Assembly: GCA_963678705.1 (NCBI GenBank)
Contig: OY783205.1
Span: forward strand, 2,852,001-2,916,000
Source of the DNA: Panorpa germanica
Lineage: Eukaryota; Arthropoda; Insecta; Mecoptera; Panorpidae
Direction: 5' to 3'
DNA length: 64,000 nucleotides
Part shown: in pieces, positions 34,162 through 45,984 of the stretch
Layout of the letters: each line of letters starts with the position of its first letter
Position numbering within the stretch: position 1 is the stretch's first letter
Position numbers and translations under genes: made by a program
Notes under the pieces: model-generated
Databases searched by the model: none
What the model saw: only the letters and a program-made list of their open reading frames with translations
Told to the model about the DNA's origin: nothing

Positions 34162-36919
34162 CTAAAGTCATAGTTTCTACTTTGTTTTGCGTTTTTTTTT
34201 TAAATTAAATATACATTTACATAAATACTACAATTATAATAAGCTTTAAGATTTAGATTAGAAAAATTGTGCTGGAATATATAAGTCTGGATAATTAACT
34301 AATAGCCTTATTCCAGCATCAGTTTCAAGTCACTTGCAACGTAATACTTTCTACTTATATTTACTTAATTTTATTTGTTTTAGCAAGGCGCGTTAAGTTT
34401 TCATTTTAAAATAAAACACTCTAAGAATAATGATTCATCATGCAATATATAATATCACAAATTTTGATCTCATTTTTCACTGGAGTTTTTTAACTAAAAA
34501 ATTATTGAAATTTACAAAAAAAATCATAATTTTGTCAAGTCACTAGAATCTCTAAATTGAAGAATCTTCAAATCAATAAGACAACATTATTATGAAGGTA
34601 TGATAACGTTAAAAATAATTGTTATTGAATTTTCTTATTAACACATTCAAAAAAAATCAAAGTAACATAACCAAAATTATGATTTCTTCTTAAATATTTC
34701 TAAAAATCATATATTAAAGTCTAGAAAGACTACATTTTAACAGACAATAGGCACAATTTGTTGTCTAAGAATTAATTAACTTGGTAAATTTTAGCAAAAT
34801 AAATTCCATTATGTTTTTGTTAATATCATTAAAAAAAACAATGATATGTCTGGAATTTTAAAGTTAATTTTACTTTTCAAAATATTTACTCATAAAGATT
34901 AATATATTTTACTTTTTATGTACTTTTTAGTGTAAATTTTAATATTATTTTACCTTTATAAAAAATAAATTAAGACGTATATGTAATTGTGAATCCAAGA
35001 ATCACACTGCGTTGAAACTTATGTGGATATCACAACCTTTTTGTAGGACAAATACATGGCATTGTTGGATTATTATTATATTTTATGGGGCTCATCTGAT
35101 GCTTATCCTCATCAGCATCCTTATTTAGCAAGTAATATTTTAGAATTCTTATATATTAAATATAATAATGTAGTTGATACCAATATCAAAAACAGTGAGA
35201 ACTGCAATAAATTGTAAAATGAAGAAACACAGACTGATTTGGTTGAAATAAAACTAAAAATGAAAAAATAATAACAACGGGATTACTTCTGTTCTATAAA
35301 ATAGTACTTTCAATTGTTAATATGTTTAGCAATTAAAACGAAAATTCGATAGCTTTACAAATGTATCAATGACAAGCATTCCTTAATGAATTGCAAAATA
35401 TACAATATACCTTCACAATAGCTTTAATATTAATTTAATATTATTATTTAAAAGCAGATGATATTATATTACTACTCGTTACAATGCAGGATAATAGAAC
35501 TTAAACAGGAGGTTAGTAACATATTAACGAAATTCCTAGTATGGTATGGGAAAAACCATAAAATATTCTTATTTAATGACCTGAAGAAAACTAATAAGGA
35601 ACTACAAATTATATATAATAATATATCAATTATTAACAATATTTTAAAGACTAAATTGGACATTGTCTACAAGGAGATAAATATTGCATACTACTAACAA
35701 ATAGTTCAGGAAAATAAACCGCAATTACTATATATTCCACATTTACGTACACCTATCCAAGTCAATTCGTGGATTTAGAGATTAAAAAGACTTAAGTATC
35801 ATTCCCACTCACTTATTATAGTTTTAATTTAAGGTTGTAACCTTAACTGTACATTTCAGCTTATGAAATCATGCGTTGTTAGTCATTAATACACATTATT
35901 TAGTATACTACCTATCTTCTTTACTATATGTAAAAGTACAGCCCGCCTATGTTTGTATCCGCAAAACTCTAAGTCGGTCGATTGACTTCGAAATATTGTT
36001 ATTCGAACACGCGCAGGTTTTTATAGTAAAATGCAGTAAAATGAAATTTTGACACAACGTCATCTGTGTTTGTGTGTTTTTTATATACTTTCCCATTCAT
36101 TTCATACCAGACTGAGCAAAGTGTGACCGAGTTTAGCAAGTATTTAATATAAATTATTAGTTCTTTATATTTCTCAAGCTAAATTGACAATTATCTTTAA
36201 AACCTTAAAATAACACTAAAACTCAGTGAGTGAGAATGGGTTAGTTCATTTGCTATTTAATTTAAAAGATAGAGCCGTTTAAATATTTTATATATATGAA
36301 CTTATTGTGTGCATAAGAAAATTTTTATCCAGACTTAAGTGCAGTGCAATTCAACACTGCACGAACACAATACAGGGGAAAATAGTAATGTATTCATTGA
36401 ACACTATAAGGAGTATTGGGCCCATATGCAAGGCAGTAGACAGTTAGCGTAATATAAAAAAAAACATTGCAAATTTAACTGACTTTAAAAGGAAATTGTA
36501 AGACTATTTAATAAATAAATGTCCATATGCCTACAATATAGACAATTTATTATTAAACAATATGTATGACTTGTGTATGTTTCTTTTTTTTAATCACAGC
36601 ACAATAAAACGTATTATTATTAAATTATTAGTTTGGCGCGTATCATGTACCAGTCTTTGCCATAAACTTCTCACTTTGACTACTACGGATATGATTATCT
36701 AAAATCAGATGAGCCCCTTCATAAGTAACACAAGTAAAATGATAAATTAAAAATCTAATCTTTATGTAATAATATCATTTGTGACCCGAAAGGAAAATTC
36801 AAATATAAAAATTACGTTAAAAATTAATAAATATGTATTATTTAAAAAATTATAAATATATATAGTTATATGTTTTTATCAGATACTATAAACGGGTGTA
36901 AAAATATTAATTTTGTCAA

Positions 36920-36925
36920 TTTATT
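36920..36925 (-). terminator. Poly(A) signal of the SLC12A8-type gene
   Basis: AATAAA on the minus strand (ACATAAATAAATTG context) about 90 bases after the stop codon. Confidence 0.6.
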
Positions 36926-37015
36926 TATGTTGGTCGTACGATACTTACGGATACAAAGAATTAAAAGTAATATTTTGAATCACTGGCTTCTTCCATTTGT
37001 TTGTTCTTCCAGGAT

Positions 37016-37178
37016 TCAATCGTCAACATTAACGTAATGGCCATGCACTGTAGCCGACTGGTGATACCTTCTGCGAGAAGAGAAATCTTCGTTATCTTCG
37101 TTTAGTTGTGCTTCCCGGACGTCCACACCGGGGTGCACTGGCGTTATGATAATTTGCTCGTATTCGTGGTTTCTTTTT
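37016..37178 (-). CDS. Slc12a8: Slc12a8 exon 8 (C-terminus)
   Basis: Soluble tail [19 protein letters not shown] to GHYVNVDD and TGA. Confidence 0.85.
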
Positions 37179-40100
37179 CTGTTAAAAAAAATGTTGATCA
37201 TTTTTTTTATATTTAGAATGACAATGGTAAAAATTGTAAGATTACATAATTTAGAAAGAAACGGATATTACATACATTCTATTAACAAAACTATTCTATT
37301 AACATTTACAATCAATTGACATTGAAAAATTTTTAGCCATAAGGTACGTATATCTTTCAAACCTGAACATCCATAAGAAAACAATTAGTAAACCTAAACG
37401 TTTAACTTATTTTATTATACCCTGAAATTTTTAAAGAAAATACAATGCAATCCATTATATATTGCAATGCAAGTAAATTGCATTGTTTTGCCACATTTTT
37501 TCTTACATTTCGACAAATTGCAGATAGTTTAATGCAAGCTTAGTCTTATATATGTTTTTCATCATGTTCTATTAAGTAAAAGATCAATAAAAATTGCAGA
37601 ATGAAGGCAACATTTTTCTTAATAAAAAACGCCATATAAATAATACTTCAAGAAAAATACTATTCTAACATCAAAAACAAGAAAAATAAAATCGATTAAT
37701 TATTTTAGATAATTTAATTATAATCATATAACGTCTAATATAACTAAAAATTAAATGGCAATGGCAAATGGCGGTAAGAATACGTGAGTGAAAAAATGAG
37801 TTAACAAGCCCACCATAATATCTATTCCATTTACAAATGTGGAATGGTGCCAAACTATTGGACATTTTTAAATAGAAATTCCGTCTACAAAGACTTAAAA
37901 CTATTAACTTACCCAACACATCTTAAAAATCCGTGTTTAAACCAAGCAAAGAAGTTAAATTCAGCTGCCAAACCAGGCTTCACAGCTGGATTAGCAGTTC
38001 CAACGTAAAGCCACACTAAAAATACAGCGACAATGCTAGCTAAAGCATACATCCAGTGTACTAGAAACATTATTAGGACTTTGATAAGAGCCTGAAAGTA
38101 AAAATTAAATTAATAATTGAATAAAACAACTAGCTGATAATAGAACTAAGTGTATTTATAGACAGACTTACGCCAAAGAGCGACGCCCATCGATTGCAAA
38201 GACTTGAGTACCAGTTTTTAGGCTTTGAATGGATTTGGGCTCTTACTGGAGCTATGGTCTGAGTGTCTTCAATGGGAGCATCGACATTAACACTATTGGA
38301 TGTAGATTCTATATTACGTATATGTTCTGCAGCTGATATTGATCTTGCAGGGGATCCCTGGAAAAATTATTAATAGAAGTATTATTAAAATATCATTACT
38401 TAATTTTTTTTCAAGTTGTACAATTATTCCATAGATTAAGTTGTATTAAAAAATTTTCATACGACATTTATGATATTATATATAAATCGACGACTCAGTG
38501 AACGAGAGCATTGATGTTCGACGTAGACTGCCCAGTCTAGAGTTATATTTTCTGAGTTTGATTGCTATTAAATCAAATTGATTTCGTCCATACATAATCA
38601 TAAACTTATTTGGTAGCGCTGTACGAATATTACACATATATGGTATGAGGCCACAACACCGCAAAAACTATATTAATCAATCTAAAGAATATTATAGGTA
38701 TATTTAAAAGGTAACACTATCTATACTTAGTTATCAAAAAAACGATGGGCACATCCCGTATAAGACACTTTATTATTTTGACTTGCCTATCACTGAATGT
38801 CCTCTAAGCAGGACAGATTGTAATAATCTATAGAAATCAAATTTAAAAAAAAAGTATAATTATCATATATGTAGTACTTACTGTTAAGTTTTTATGCCTG
38901 GTTCTTTCGGGGAACAGCGCATCCAAATCATTATTATCTCCCTCTCCCGTGCCGTAGCTCCTATTTAAATCACCTCTAGTAGGACTAGATAAATTTTGTG
39001 ATCTTTGTATTCTAAATCTTTCCTCTCTTATATGTTGAAGGTCAAAAGTTTGAGCCAACGCAAAATATGAATAATCAATGCAAGCGTATGTTAACAAAAA
39101 TGGCATGGTGACTATGGGCGCCAGAGTATTGATTCCTCCGACTAAAATGAATGTGATGGTCACGAAAGCAACGACAGCCATGGAATACAGAGGAACTTTG
39201 TTTGGGCCTCTCTGGAATAAATGAAATGTAGTATATCGATAATAATCAGCTATTGTTCAGCACCATTAAATGAACAAGACTTACACCCTTTCCAAGTTTC
39301 CCAATTCCCGGAATAACATTTTCTTTCGCTATGGATTGCAACACTCTCGGAGTACCGTACATAGCACCTAAACAGCTGGACATAGAGGACACGTAAATTC
39401 CAGCAACTAGAAGAACTGTAATAGCGGACACCTTAGCTGTTATCATGAAATCTGTAAGTAGTGTCTCTCTCTGGCAGGTGGCGCCGAGGAACAAAATGAA
39501 CACCAAATATAAAAATGTCCTGTAATATGAGAAATATTATTAAATAAAGATATTATATCACAATAATTATAAAACACATAAAAAAGTGTAAGTTGCATAA
39601 CGTCTTACATATATTCTATATGCATTTTCTATGTTTGCATGTGCGTTTCAATATTTAATAAAAATATTAATTATTTTTTTGTAGGATCACATAAATTTTC
39701 GATATTTTTTCTTATGTGTAATGTGCGAGTATTCAAAAGTCTTTGCGGTAACTAAATGCTTTGAAACTATAATTCAAATAGAGTTTCTTAGATAAATTTA
39801 AAACAGTTTTATATATAAACTGTATATAAATTTGATATAAACCGATGTAAGAGTTATTTCTCGATAAAGGTAATAAATATATCTTGAACAGGAAGAAATT
39901 CAATAAAAACTGTTGTATAATACTGTTTATTTATCAGAATTAACTCATGTTAAAAGAATCATTCAATTAGGTGTGTGTTTCACCAGCTTGAAATATTTTA
40001 ATGAAGTACTATACTCAGTCCACAAATTGAACTGTTAACAAGCAAAATAAATATTATGATATACTCGTACTAGTATCACCTACAAAGATACAGCTATTTC

Positions 40101-41508
40101 AAAATTTAATAATTTATAATTGCTTATAAAACTTCTTACTAATTACCGCAAAGATATCACGAAAATCATCACACAAAGTATTAGTTTCTTGAAATCATTA
40201 AATAAAAGGCACTGTCTCATTAGAAACATTCGTATGTTTTTCATTGACTCTAATTCGCATTATTTATGCGTTATAGGCCACCATTCTATCAACTATGCAA
40301 CCTGAAACTATATAAATGAATATAAAGTGAAAACTTATTTATAATTTTACCCTGTGCCGAAAGCTGCTAGAGTACCATTGGGAATGTCCGTAGATGGAGC
40401 CCTAAGATCCCCACTCATATTAATTCCTGACAAAATTCCTGTAACTGTCGGGAAAAATACACCAAATACTGTAAACCATGCATAGCCATCCCTGTAGTCT
40501 GACCAAGTATTGTTTGCCATGTTTCCACTGAGCCAACCATCAAAGCCATTTTCTGAAACATTTTGAAATATTTTGTAACAAATGTTATCACATCAGATCG
40601 TACTTTTATGGTAAAACGTATATTAGGAGAAAGGCAATTACCTACATCAGTCTGCACAAAACTTCCAACCATAAAATTTAACGCTGCCAATAATAATATT
40701 ATTAATAACATAAATTGTAATTTGACGACCCATTTTACGCCAGCAACATTTATTATTCCTAATAGTAATACTGCTCCAATGGCAAAACCTCTAACTGCCC
40801 AAGTATTGCCTTCTAAACCAACTAGGCCAGCTACAGATTCACCAAAACCTAGGACATTAAGTGCACATCCAACAGCTTGACCAAAACAATATAGCAATCC
40901 AAGAGAGCCCCCAAATCGGGAACCTAGTGTATGGGCAACAAGAAAATATACGCCACCACTTTCCATTCGGCATCTCTCACATATGCCTACAGCCGACAGC
41001 ACCGAAACTAGTGCTATGCTCACTAAAAAAAAATATTTTAGAATAAATACCAAAATAATTTATTAATGAATGCAACTTATATATATATATATATATGTAT
41101 ATGTTTACCTGTTGCAAACACAATGCCGACTGCATTTAAGACACCAGCTTGTCCAACGATCCACCCAGATCGCAAGAACACAATTACACCAAAAATATTT
41201 ATAAGACACGATGTGAAAACACCATCCCATGTACCAAAAAGTACAGGTTGAGATATAAAAAAGTTTGATTTCCACCACGGTATGTCACCTTGTTCTTCAG
41301 CAAATATTTCATTAGCTCCAGAAGCTTGATGCCCTCCTGCACCATACTGATATTCATTACCAAGATCTACAAAACCACCTGAGTTCCCTCGAGGTCGAGC
41401 CCTTCCATAAGCTGGAGCTTCATCATTGCCTAAACCAAATCTCGACCAATCAACATCTGTTCTTCTGGATTGTTGATCATTTCCATTTGTCCTCTCAGGA
41501 GATTCCAT
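37016..41508 (-). CDS. Slc12a8: SLC12A8-type solute carrier (cation-chloride cotransporter family member)
   Basis: Exons 5' to 3': 41508-41109, 41022-40642, 40552-40351, 39519-39285, 39211-38882, 38357-38172, 38091-37913, 37178-37016. All GT-AG and phase-consistent, 691 codons, near the human SLC12A8 length of about 714. Tell-tale stretches: [40 protein letters not shown] (first helix), AVRGFAIG and [29 protein letters not shown] (amino-acid permease fold), [20 protein letters not shown] and [20 protein letters not shown]. The membrane core of about 10-12 helices is flanked by a charged N-tail and a hydrophilic insert before two last helices, as in SLC12A8. Human SLC12A8 has been linked to polyamine, amino acid and nicotinamide mononucleotide uptake; the insect substrate cannot be told from sequence. 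Confidence 0.93.
37913..38091 (-). CDS. Slc12a8: Slc12a8 exon 7
   Basis: Last membrane segments: [19 protein letters not shown] and [15 protein letters not shown]; donor GTAAGT. Confidence 0.88.
38172..38357 (-). CDS. Slc12a8: Slc12a8 exon 6
   Basis: 62 codons, phase 0 to 0: hydrophilic linker from [15 protein letters not shown] to [16 protein letters not shown]. Confidence 0.85.
38465..38700 (-). repeat. Dispersed repeat, copy 1 of 2
   Basis: In Slc12a8 intron 5. Block order (GACTCAGTGAACGAGAG, CAGAGTTATATTTT-like, ACATACATAATnnTAAACTTA, CACATATATGnTATGAGG) is repeated at 63010-63230 with roughly 70% similarity by eye. No ORF; type unknown. Confidence 0.6.
38882..39211 (-). CDS. Slc12a8: Slc12a8 exon 5
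   Basis: Reads [18 protein letters not shown] through two helices into a hydrophilic segment with [19 protein letters not shown]; donor GTAAGT. Confidence 0.9.
39285..39519 (-). CDS. Slc12a8: Slc12a8 exon 4
   Basis: Reads [20 protein letters not shown] to [14 protein letters not shown]; donor GTAAGT. Confidence 0.9.
40351..40552 (-). CDS. Slc12a8: Slc12a8 exon 3
   Basis: Reads [19 protein letters not shown], an extracellular loop with two likely N-glycosylation sequons, then [14 protein letters not shown]. Confidence 0.88.
40642..41022 (-). CDS. Slc12a8: Slc12a8 exon 2
   Basis: Begins with the last bases of a Val codon then [17 protein letters not shown]; ends [12 protein letters not shown] with donor GTAATT. 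Several membrane helices. Confidence 0.9.
41109..41508 (-). CDS. Slc12a8: Slc12a8 exon 1
   Basis: Start [13 protein letters not shown]; hydrophilic N-tail, then WWKSNFF and the first membrane helix; donor GTAAAC. A short TA run follows in the intron. Confidence 0.9.
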
Positions 41509-42042
41509 TCTTTTACTTATATTATAACTATTATTTTGTGCGTTTCCTTTTATGACATCACTAACATATGTAGTAATTAAATGTCAAATGACTTTGGTTA
41601 TGATGTCATCCAATATGACAGATAATTTTTAGGTTATAATTTTAGTATCTTAATTGATAAGCTATCACTAATGTATGTATGATTAGCTACATTTGATCAG
41701 ATAATTTCATATACAATTAATTTTAATTACATGCTTAACTTTGTTACTTTAAACACACTCTTTTTTAATCATTTCTATTGCATACATTTCATAAAACCAC
41801 GATATAACTGTACTATAACCTACACTACTAATTTAGAATTCATTAAAACCAAAAGTCTTAATGACTAAGATGTAATACAATGCCAATGTATCTTAATTTA
41901 TTTATTCTTCATATTATCAGAGATAAGTATTTATGATTCATACCAAAGACAACTGATTCATACTGTAGATTTAAAATTAATTAAAACTCTCCCACTTATA
42001 TCTAAATCAAAATAAAAAAAAAATCCTGGCTGGCATATTATA
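41509..42042. other. Short intergenic region between Slc12a8 start and Smndc1 3' end
   Basis: Must contain the Slc12a8 promoter and 5' UTR. AT-rich; no motif could be assigned. Confidence 0.5.
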
Positions 42043-42048
42043 TTTATT
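42043..42048 (-). terminator. Poly(A) signal of Smndc1
   Basis: AATAAA on the minus strand about 140 bases after the Smndc1 stop. Confidence 0.5.
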
Positions 42049-42186
42049 ATTGAATAAAATACAATAAAATAATATTTATCACTAAAATTTATCAATTTTT
42101 CTTAAAAATCAAAAATAATTATCATTTTAGATACGTATGATTACAACATCATTATATATTTAAAATCTGGTACCATTCAGCACGCG

Positions 42187-42460
42187 TTAAGCACCCTTCT
42201 TTCGTTTTTCGCCGTGGGTAAATTCGGTCATTGGTTTACCTGACATTCCACATGTACCGATTCCTACACGACCATTAACATTATCAGGAGATGCAAATAT
42301 ACTTTTAGTTTTAAGACCTCCAACTTTTTTTGAAGATTTTGTACTAAACGCTAACCATTTATTTTTCTCTACTTCACGCTCAGCTTCAATTTCCTTGTAT
42401 CGCAGCTGCTTCTTTTGTTTTTTCTTCTTTAAATATTCTCTTTGATTTGCTCTTCCCTTT
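42187..42460 (-). CDS. Smndc1: Smndc1 exon 4
   Basis: Lys-rich segment and conserved C-terminus ending HGEKRKKGA. Confidence 0.95.
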
Positions 42461-43862
42461 CTGAAATTCAAAATATTTAATAAAGTTTAAAAGAAAAGTT
42501 TTTGAATAAGTGATACATCCTCAAAAGGACAGGCATTAATGAAGCAGTACTTTGTGACCATCCAAAGTGTATTTATTAAAAAAATAATTCATAGTTACTT
42601 ATGAGCTTGATCATTTTCTTCATCAGTAAGCCCTCGCTTATTTCCTGCGACTGGTTCTTTGATGTCAGCTAATGTTGTTGTCTCCCTATTTTGATAAGCA
42701 TCAAAAACAACGTTTACTTCTCCACTATCTGTTATACCTTCAATAGTAGCCCCATAGAATCTATATAAAGAAAAATCATTTAATAATAAACACCTTCGCA
42801 ATTCAACAATACAAACATTTTACATTTTAAAAATACCAAAATATCAACACGCAAAATATTATATGTTCCATATACAAGTGGAAATAGCGTCATATTTCAC
42901 ATTTATTGGTCAACTTTAAGCATAAATACTGTCTATTTTTTAATAAAAAATGGTATAAGGTATATTACGTGGTGATTTGTACATGTTTTCACTATATTAA
43001 AGGCATCGTAAAATATACAAAAGAGCAATAGTTTTTTTTATAACACTCAAAACAAAAGGTGTAGCTATATCGAATAATTACCTGCATTTAAAGTCAAATT
43101 CCCAAATCACAACACAATTCTTCCATATTGAAAGATAAATTTGTGTGAGGACACATGTTCGTCACATGTATAAGATTGCCAAGCGTTTGTCAGTACAAGT
43201 GACATCTACTCGTAAACATAACCACACTCCATTCTTGACTAAATTCGTATTTGATAGAAAGATAAATAGAATATAACTATCTTACTGATATAAGCTTCTG
43301 ATTGAAGTGTTCCAATAGAAAACCGTAATTACTTTAACCGCAAGTTAGGTTAATTCTATATTAATTAGGAAAGATAAAGAAATGAAAACTTACTGTCCAT
43401 CTTCACTCCATTTAGCCGTGCATTTGTCACCTATTGACCATTTTTTGGAATTCGAGTTTAGTAAGTGACCTTCTGCAGCTAGCAAAGACGCTGTAACATC
43501 ATCGTCGTCATAAATATTGTTAGATGAACTGGGTACCACTTTAGGAGGTTTAACTGATTCCTCAAGTTGTGTCTTTATCAAGTCTCTTGTTAGTTCAATT
43601 ACTTCCTCCAGATCCAATTTTAACTTTAATAGTTCTTCATTATTAGGATCCGTCATAAGCGCCGCTTCTACCTACAACGAAAATAAACTATAAACACATA
43701 GTGCAGAAGTAACAACAATAAATATAATATATGAATGCATATGTCAAATTCAAATGTTTGATTATTTAAGGTATATATTATAACATAGAGTACGATTAAT
43801 TGTATATTGATTATATTTACCTGTTGGAGCTGCAATTTGTAGTTCTGTAAATCGTCCGCCAT
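42187..43862 (-). CDS. Smndc1: Survival motor neuron domain-containing protein 1 / splicing factor SPF30
   Basis: Exons: 43862-43821, 43671-43394, 42760-42599, 42460-42187; GT-AG, phases agree, 251 codons against 238 in human SPF30. N-terminal helix MADDLQNYKLQLQQVEAAL and ELLKLKLDLEEVIELT; Tudor domain at about residues 88-145 (KKWSIGDKCTAKWSEDGQFY, NVVFDAYQNRET), which in this family reads symmetrically dimethylated arginine; basic stretch REYLKKKKQKKQLRYKE, probable nuclear localisation; conserved C-terminus KVGGLKTKSIFASPDNVNGR, VGIGTCGMSGKPMTEF. Known role: nuclear factor needed for assembly of the mature spliceosome (tri-snRNP recruitment). Complete and ordinary. Confidence 0.96.
42599..42760 (-). 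CDS. Smndc1: Smndc1 exon 3
   Basis: Second half of the Tudor domain (FYGATIEGITDSGEVNVVFD) and NKRGLTDEENDQAH. Confidence 0.95.
42761..43393. other. Smndc1 intron 2
   Basis: 633 bases, AT-rich, nothing recognised. Confidence 0.5.
43394..43671 (-). CDS. Smndc1: Smndc1 exon 2
   Basis: N-terminal helix, acidic linker NIYDDDDVTASLLAAEGH and the first half of the Tudor domain. Confidence 0.95.
43821..43862 (-). CDS. Smndc1: Smndc1 exon 1
   Basis: 14 codons, MADDLQNYKLQLQQ, then donor GTAAAT. Confidence 0.93.
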
Positions 43863-44139
43863 GGTTTTCGTTTTGTTAAATATATATTTTTTATATAATA
43901 TTTCTATTTATAAAAACCACAGATAATTAACAACTGCTATAGTTAAGTGTATCTCTCTTAGACAAATTTTAACTAAAACAGATATATTTATTCTTCATGA
44001 CATTTTCTTTTATATTCTTTACTCCGTCAAAAATCAACACAGCGACCACAGAAAGACATAGACACTATCAGAGATCAGACATACAATTAAATTTTATAAT
44101 ACTTTTGTAGATCAGAGACAAGTACGAATTAAAATCGTA

Positions 44140-44740
44140 AATGGTTGATTGAACTTGACGTTAACAAATGTGAATTGGCGTTTCTATTTTATTAAATTTC
44201 TAAATGTTGACAGATATAGCAATTAAAAATTTGAATTGTAGTTTTAGCGCTACAGATGTCGGCGATATTTAAGACGTATCGTTCGTATCCTGGTCAGGCT
44301 AGTATAGGTCTTAGAGCATATATATATACGGAGAGAGAATGCATCTATTTGTTCTCGACGCATGCGCGTAGAGAACAAATAGGAACATATACTTTTCTCT
44401 CGCACACATTTTGGACACACTTTTAATCTATAGGAAATATAGGCTATTTACTCTCCATATATATATGGTCTAAGGTATAGGTCAGTTATTTGTTGATTCG
44501 GTCAGTGCTGTGGTAATGTTTTGTAGATGTTGGTAGTCTCGTCTATCTAGTACGCATATTATCTCTGGTACGCATACATTAGATAAGTTTTCATTTTATT
44601 TAACTCTGGTACGGCAGACATAATATTGAAACTTTATTGTTCCTCGAAACAGCTTTAAATAATATTTTATATTTTGATATATACATACATATAGCAGAGA
44701 TTTATGAGCTGTAAGGTTGGTAACCTGTAAACTTGTAAGA
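44140..44740 (-). mobile_element. MITE copy, reverse, interrupted by a small TIR element
   Basis: Shares TTGACAGATATAGCAATTAA and GTAGTTTTAGCGCTA with the other reverse copies; both outer ends are lost. The left edge is about 280 bases upstream of the Smndc1 start. The right edge runs into Helitron-like debris. Confidence 0.7.
44305..44482. mobile_element. Small nested TIR element with internal hairpin
   Basis: Ends GGTCTTAGAGCATATATATA ... and TATATATATGGTCTAAGG are imperfect complements of about 25 bases. Inside is a hairpin with perfect 12-base arms CTATTTGTTCTC and GAGAACAAATAG around GACGCATGCGCGTA. Confidence 0.6.
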
Positions 44741-45190
44741 GATCTCTTTGAAAACTTCCTGTTTCGTACAGAAAATAATTCTAAGAGTTGTTGGTTTTGA
44801 AAAAAAAACAACGAGCCCCTTTTTGCTCTACAACTGGTAATCCGTAAAGATAGAAAGTCCCTCATATATTTCGTAATTCGTATTACAAAGAGATAAACTT
44901 TTTGCAGTGACGGTACGTCCTCTACCTCCTTAATACACATACAAAACTTCAACTTTGCATGTACATCTTTTACGAATTAATAGTTATACAGTGAAAAGTA
45001 AATTTTCTTACACAGTTTTTCCAAAAATTGCGGGTTTAAAAAAATTCTCAAAAACTAGGAAGTTTTCAAAAACATTGACAATACCATATCAGCCATTGTT
45101 CCATACCATACAGCAAGGGTAAACATATAAACATTGTTTGATTCACTTGGAACATTATAAAATACTACGGCTTTGCCCCATCGCAAGACG
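44741..45190. mobile_element. Decayed Helitron-like units, head to head
   Basis: 44741-44830 matches the R orientation (TTTCGTACAGAAAATAATTC); 44930-45190 matches the L orientation (TTTTCCAAAAATTGCGGGTT, GGAACATTATAAAATACT) and ends at a worn hairpin CATCGCAAGACGACG. Confidence 0.65.
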
Positions 45191-45628
45191 ACGTGTATAT
45201 AATATTTGTAATTATATTTAAAGTTATCATATAAAATATCTATTTACTAAAAATAACTGTTTAGCAATAATTGAAATATAAAATCCATCTTTCGCCATAA
45301 GCGCCATCTTTCAAACAGGAGATATAACATTTACAGTTAAATAATTCATAGCTTAATAGATGGCACTATTAGTTTATAAATTAGAACGCCTGTCAGACAC
45401 AACCTTATATACTTAAATTTCTGTTAATATAGTTGTATGCTGATCAGGCGTTGGAACTAAGATTTTCTGTATTATTTGAGATGTAAAAAGTAAATACTAT
45501 TCTTAAAAAAAAAGACATCAATATTTTTATTTTTAGCAAATGTAAGATTTTCTGCATTTCTTGAGACGATACAAGGATACCCTTGTTCAAATATATTAAC
45601 AATAACGTTTTATACATAAATGATTTCA
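45191..45628. other. Spacer, nothing recognised
   Basis: AT-rich; GCGCCATCTTTCAAACAG and similar short motifs appear, but no gene. Confidence 0.4.
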
Positions 45629-45964
45629 TCTTAATATATATAAATTAAGTGTCACGTTGTATGTCCGCGATGGACTCCTAAACTACTTAACCGATTTTAA
45701 TCAAATTTGTACACCGTGTGCAGTTTGATCCAACTTGAAAGATAGGATAGCTTACATCTCAATTTATTTATCTTATTGCTAATTATTTTTCTATTAATTA
45801 TCTGTATATGACATATGACATCTGGCGACGATGATGGCGACATCTGTTGACTAGATTGAGTAAATATTCTGTTGACTAGATTGAGTAAATATTCAATAGA
45901 TGGCGCTATGTAATGTAATATGACAAAAACGTTAGTCACAGCAACGCGTGGCCGGGACAGCTAG
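45629..45964 (+). mobile_element. Non-autonomous Helitron, 336 bp
   Basis: Starts TC after A and ends CTAG before T, the Helitron insertion pattern. The end is preceded by GC-rich GCAACGCGTGGCCGGGACAG; the 5' part has TGTCCGCGATGGACTCCTAA and AACCGATTTTAATCAAATTT, wording common in insect Helitrons. Contains a 26-base tandem duplication (CTGTTGACTAGATTGAGTAA ...) near 45848-45899. No ORF. Unlike the array units, its ends look intact. Confidence 0.8.
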
Positions 45965-45984
45965 TTTCAATATAAATTATAATT

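Larger units (their letters stand above)
33283..37015. other. Intergenic region between the kinase 5' end and the SLC12A8-type gene 3' end
   Basis: Very AT-rich. Holds an AATT microsatellite (33390-33411) and a small MITE (34049-34161); no convincing gene. Small ORFs at 35458-35697 on both strands are AT-rich accidents. Confidence 0.5.

Noticed and set aside
35458-35697. 79-codon ORF rich in Ile, Asn and Lys in the intergenic region.
   Set aside because: Composition is what AT-rich sequence gives by chance, and the opposite strand is equally open.
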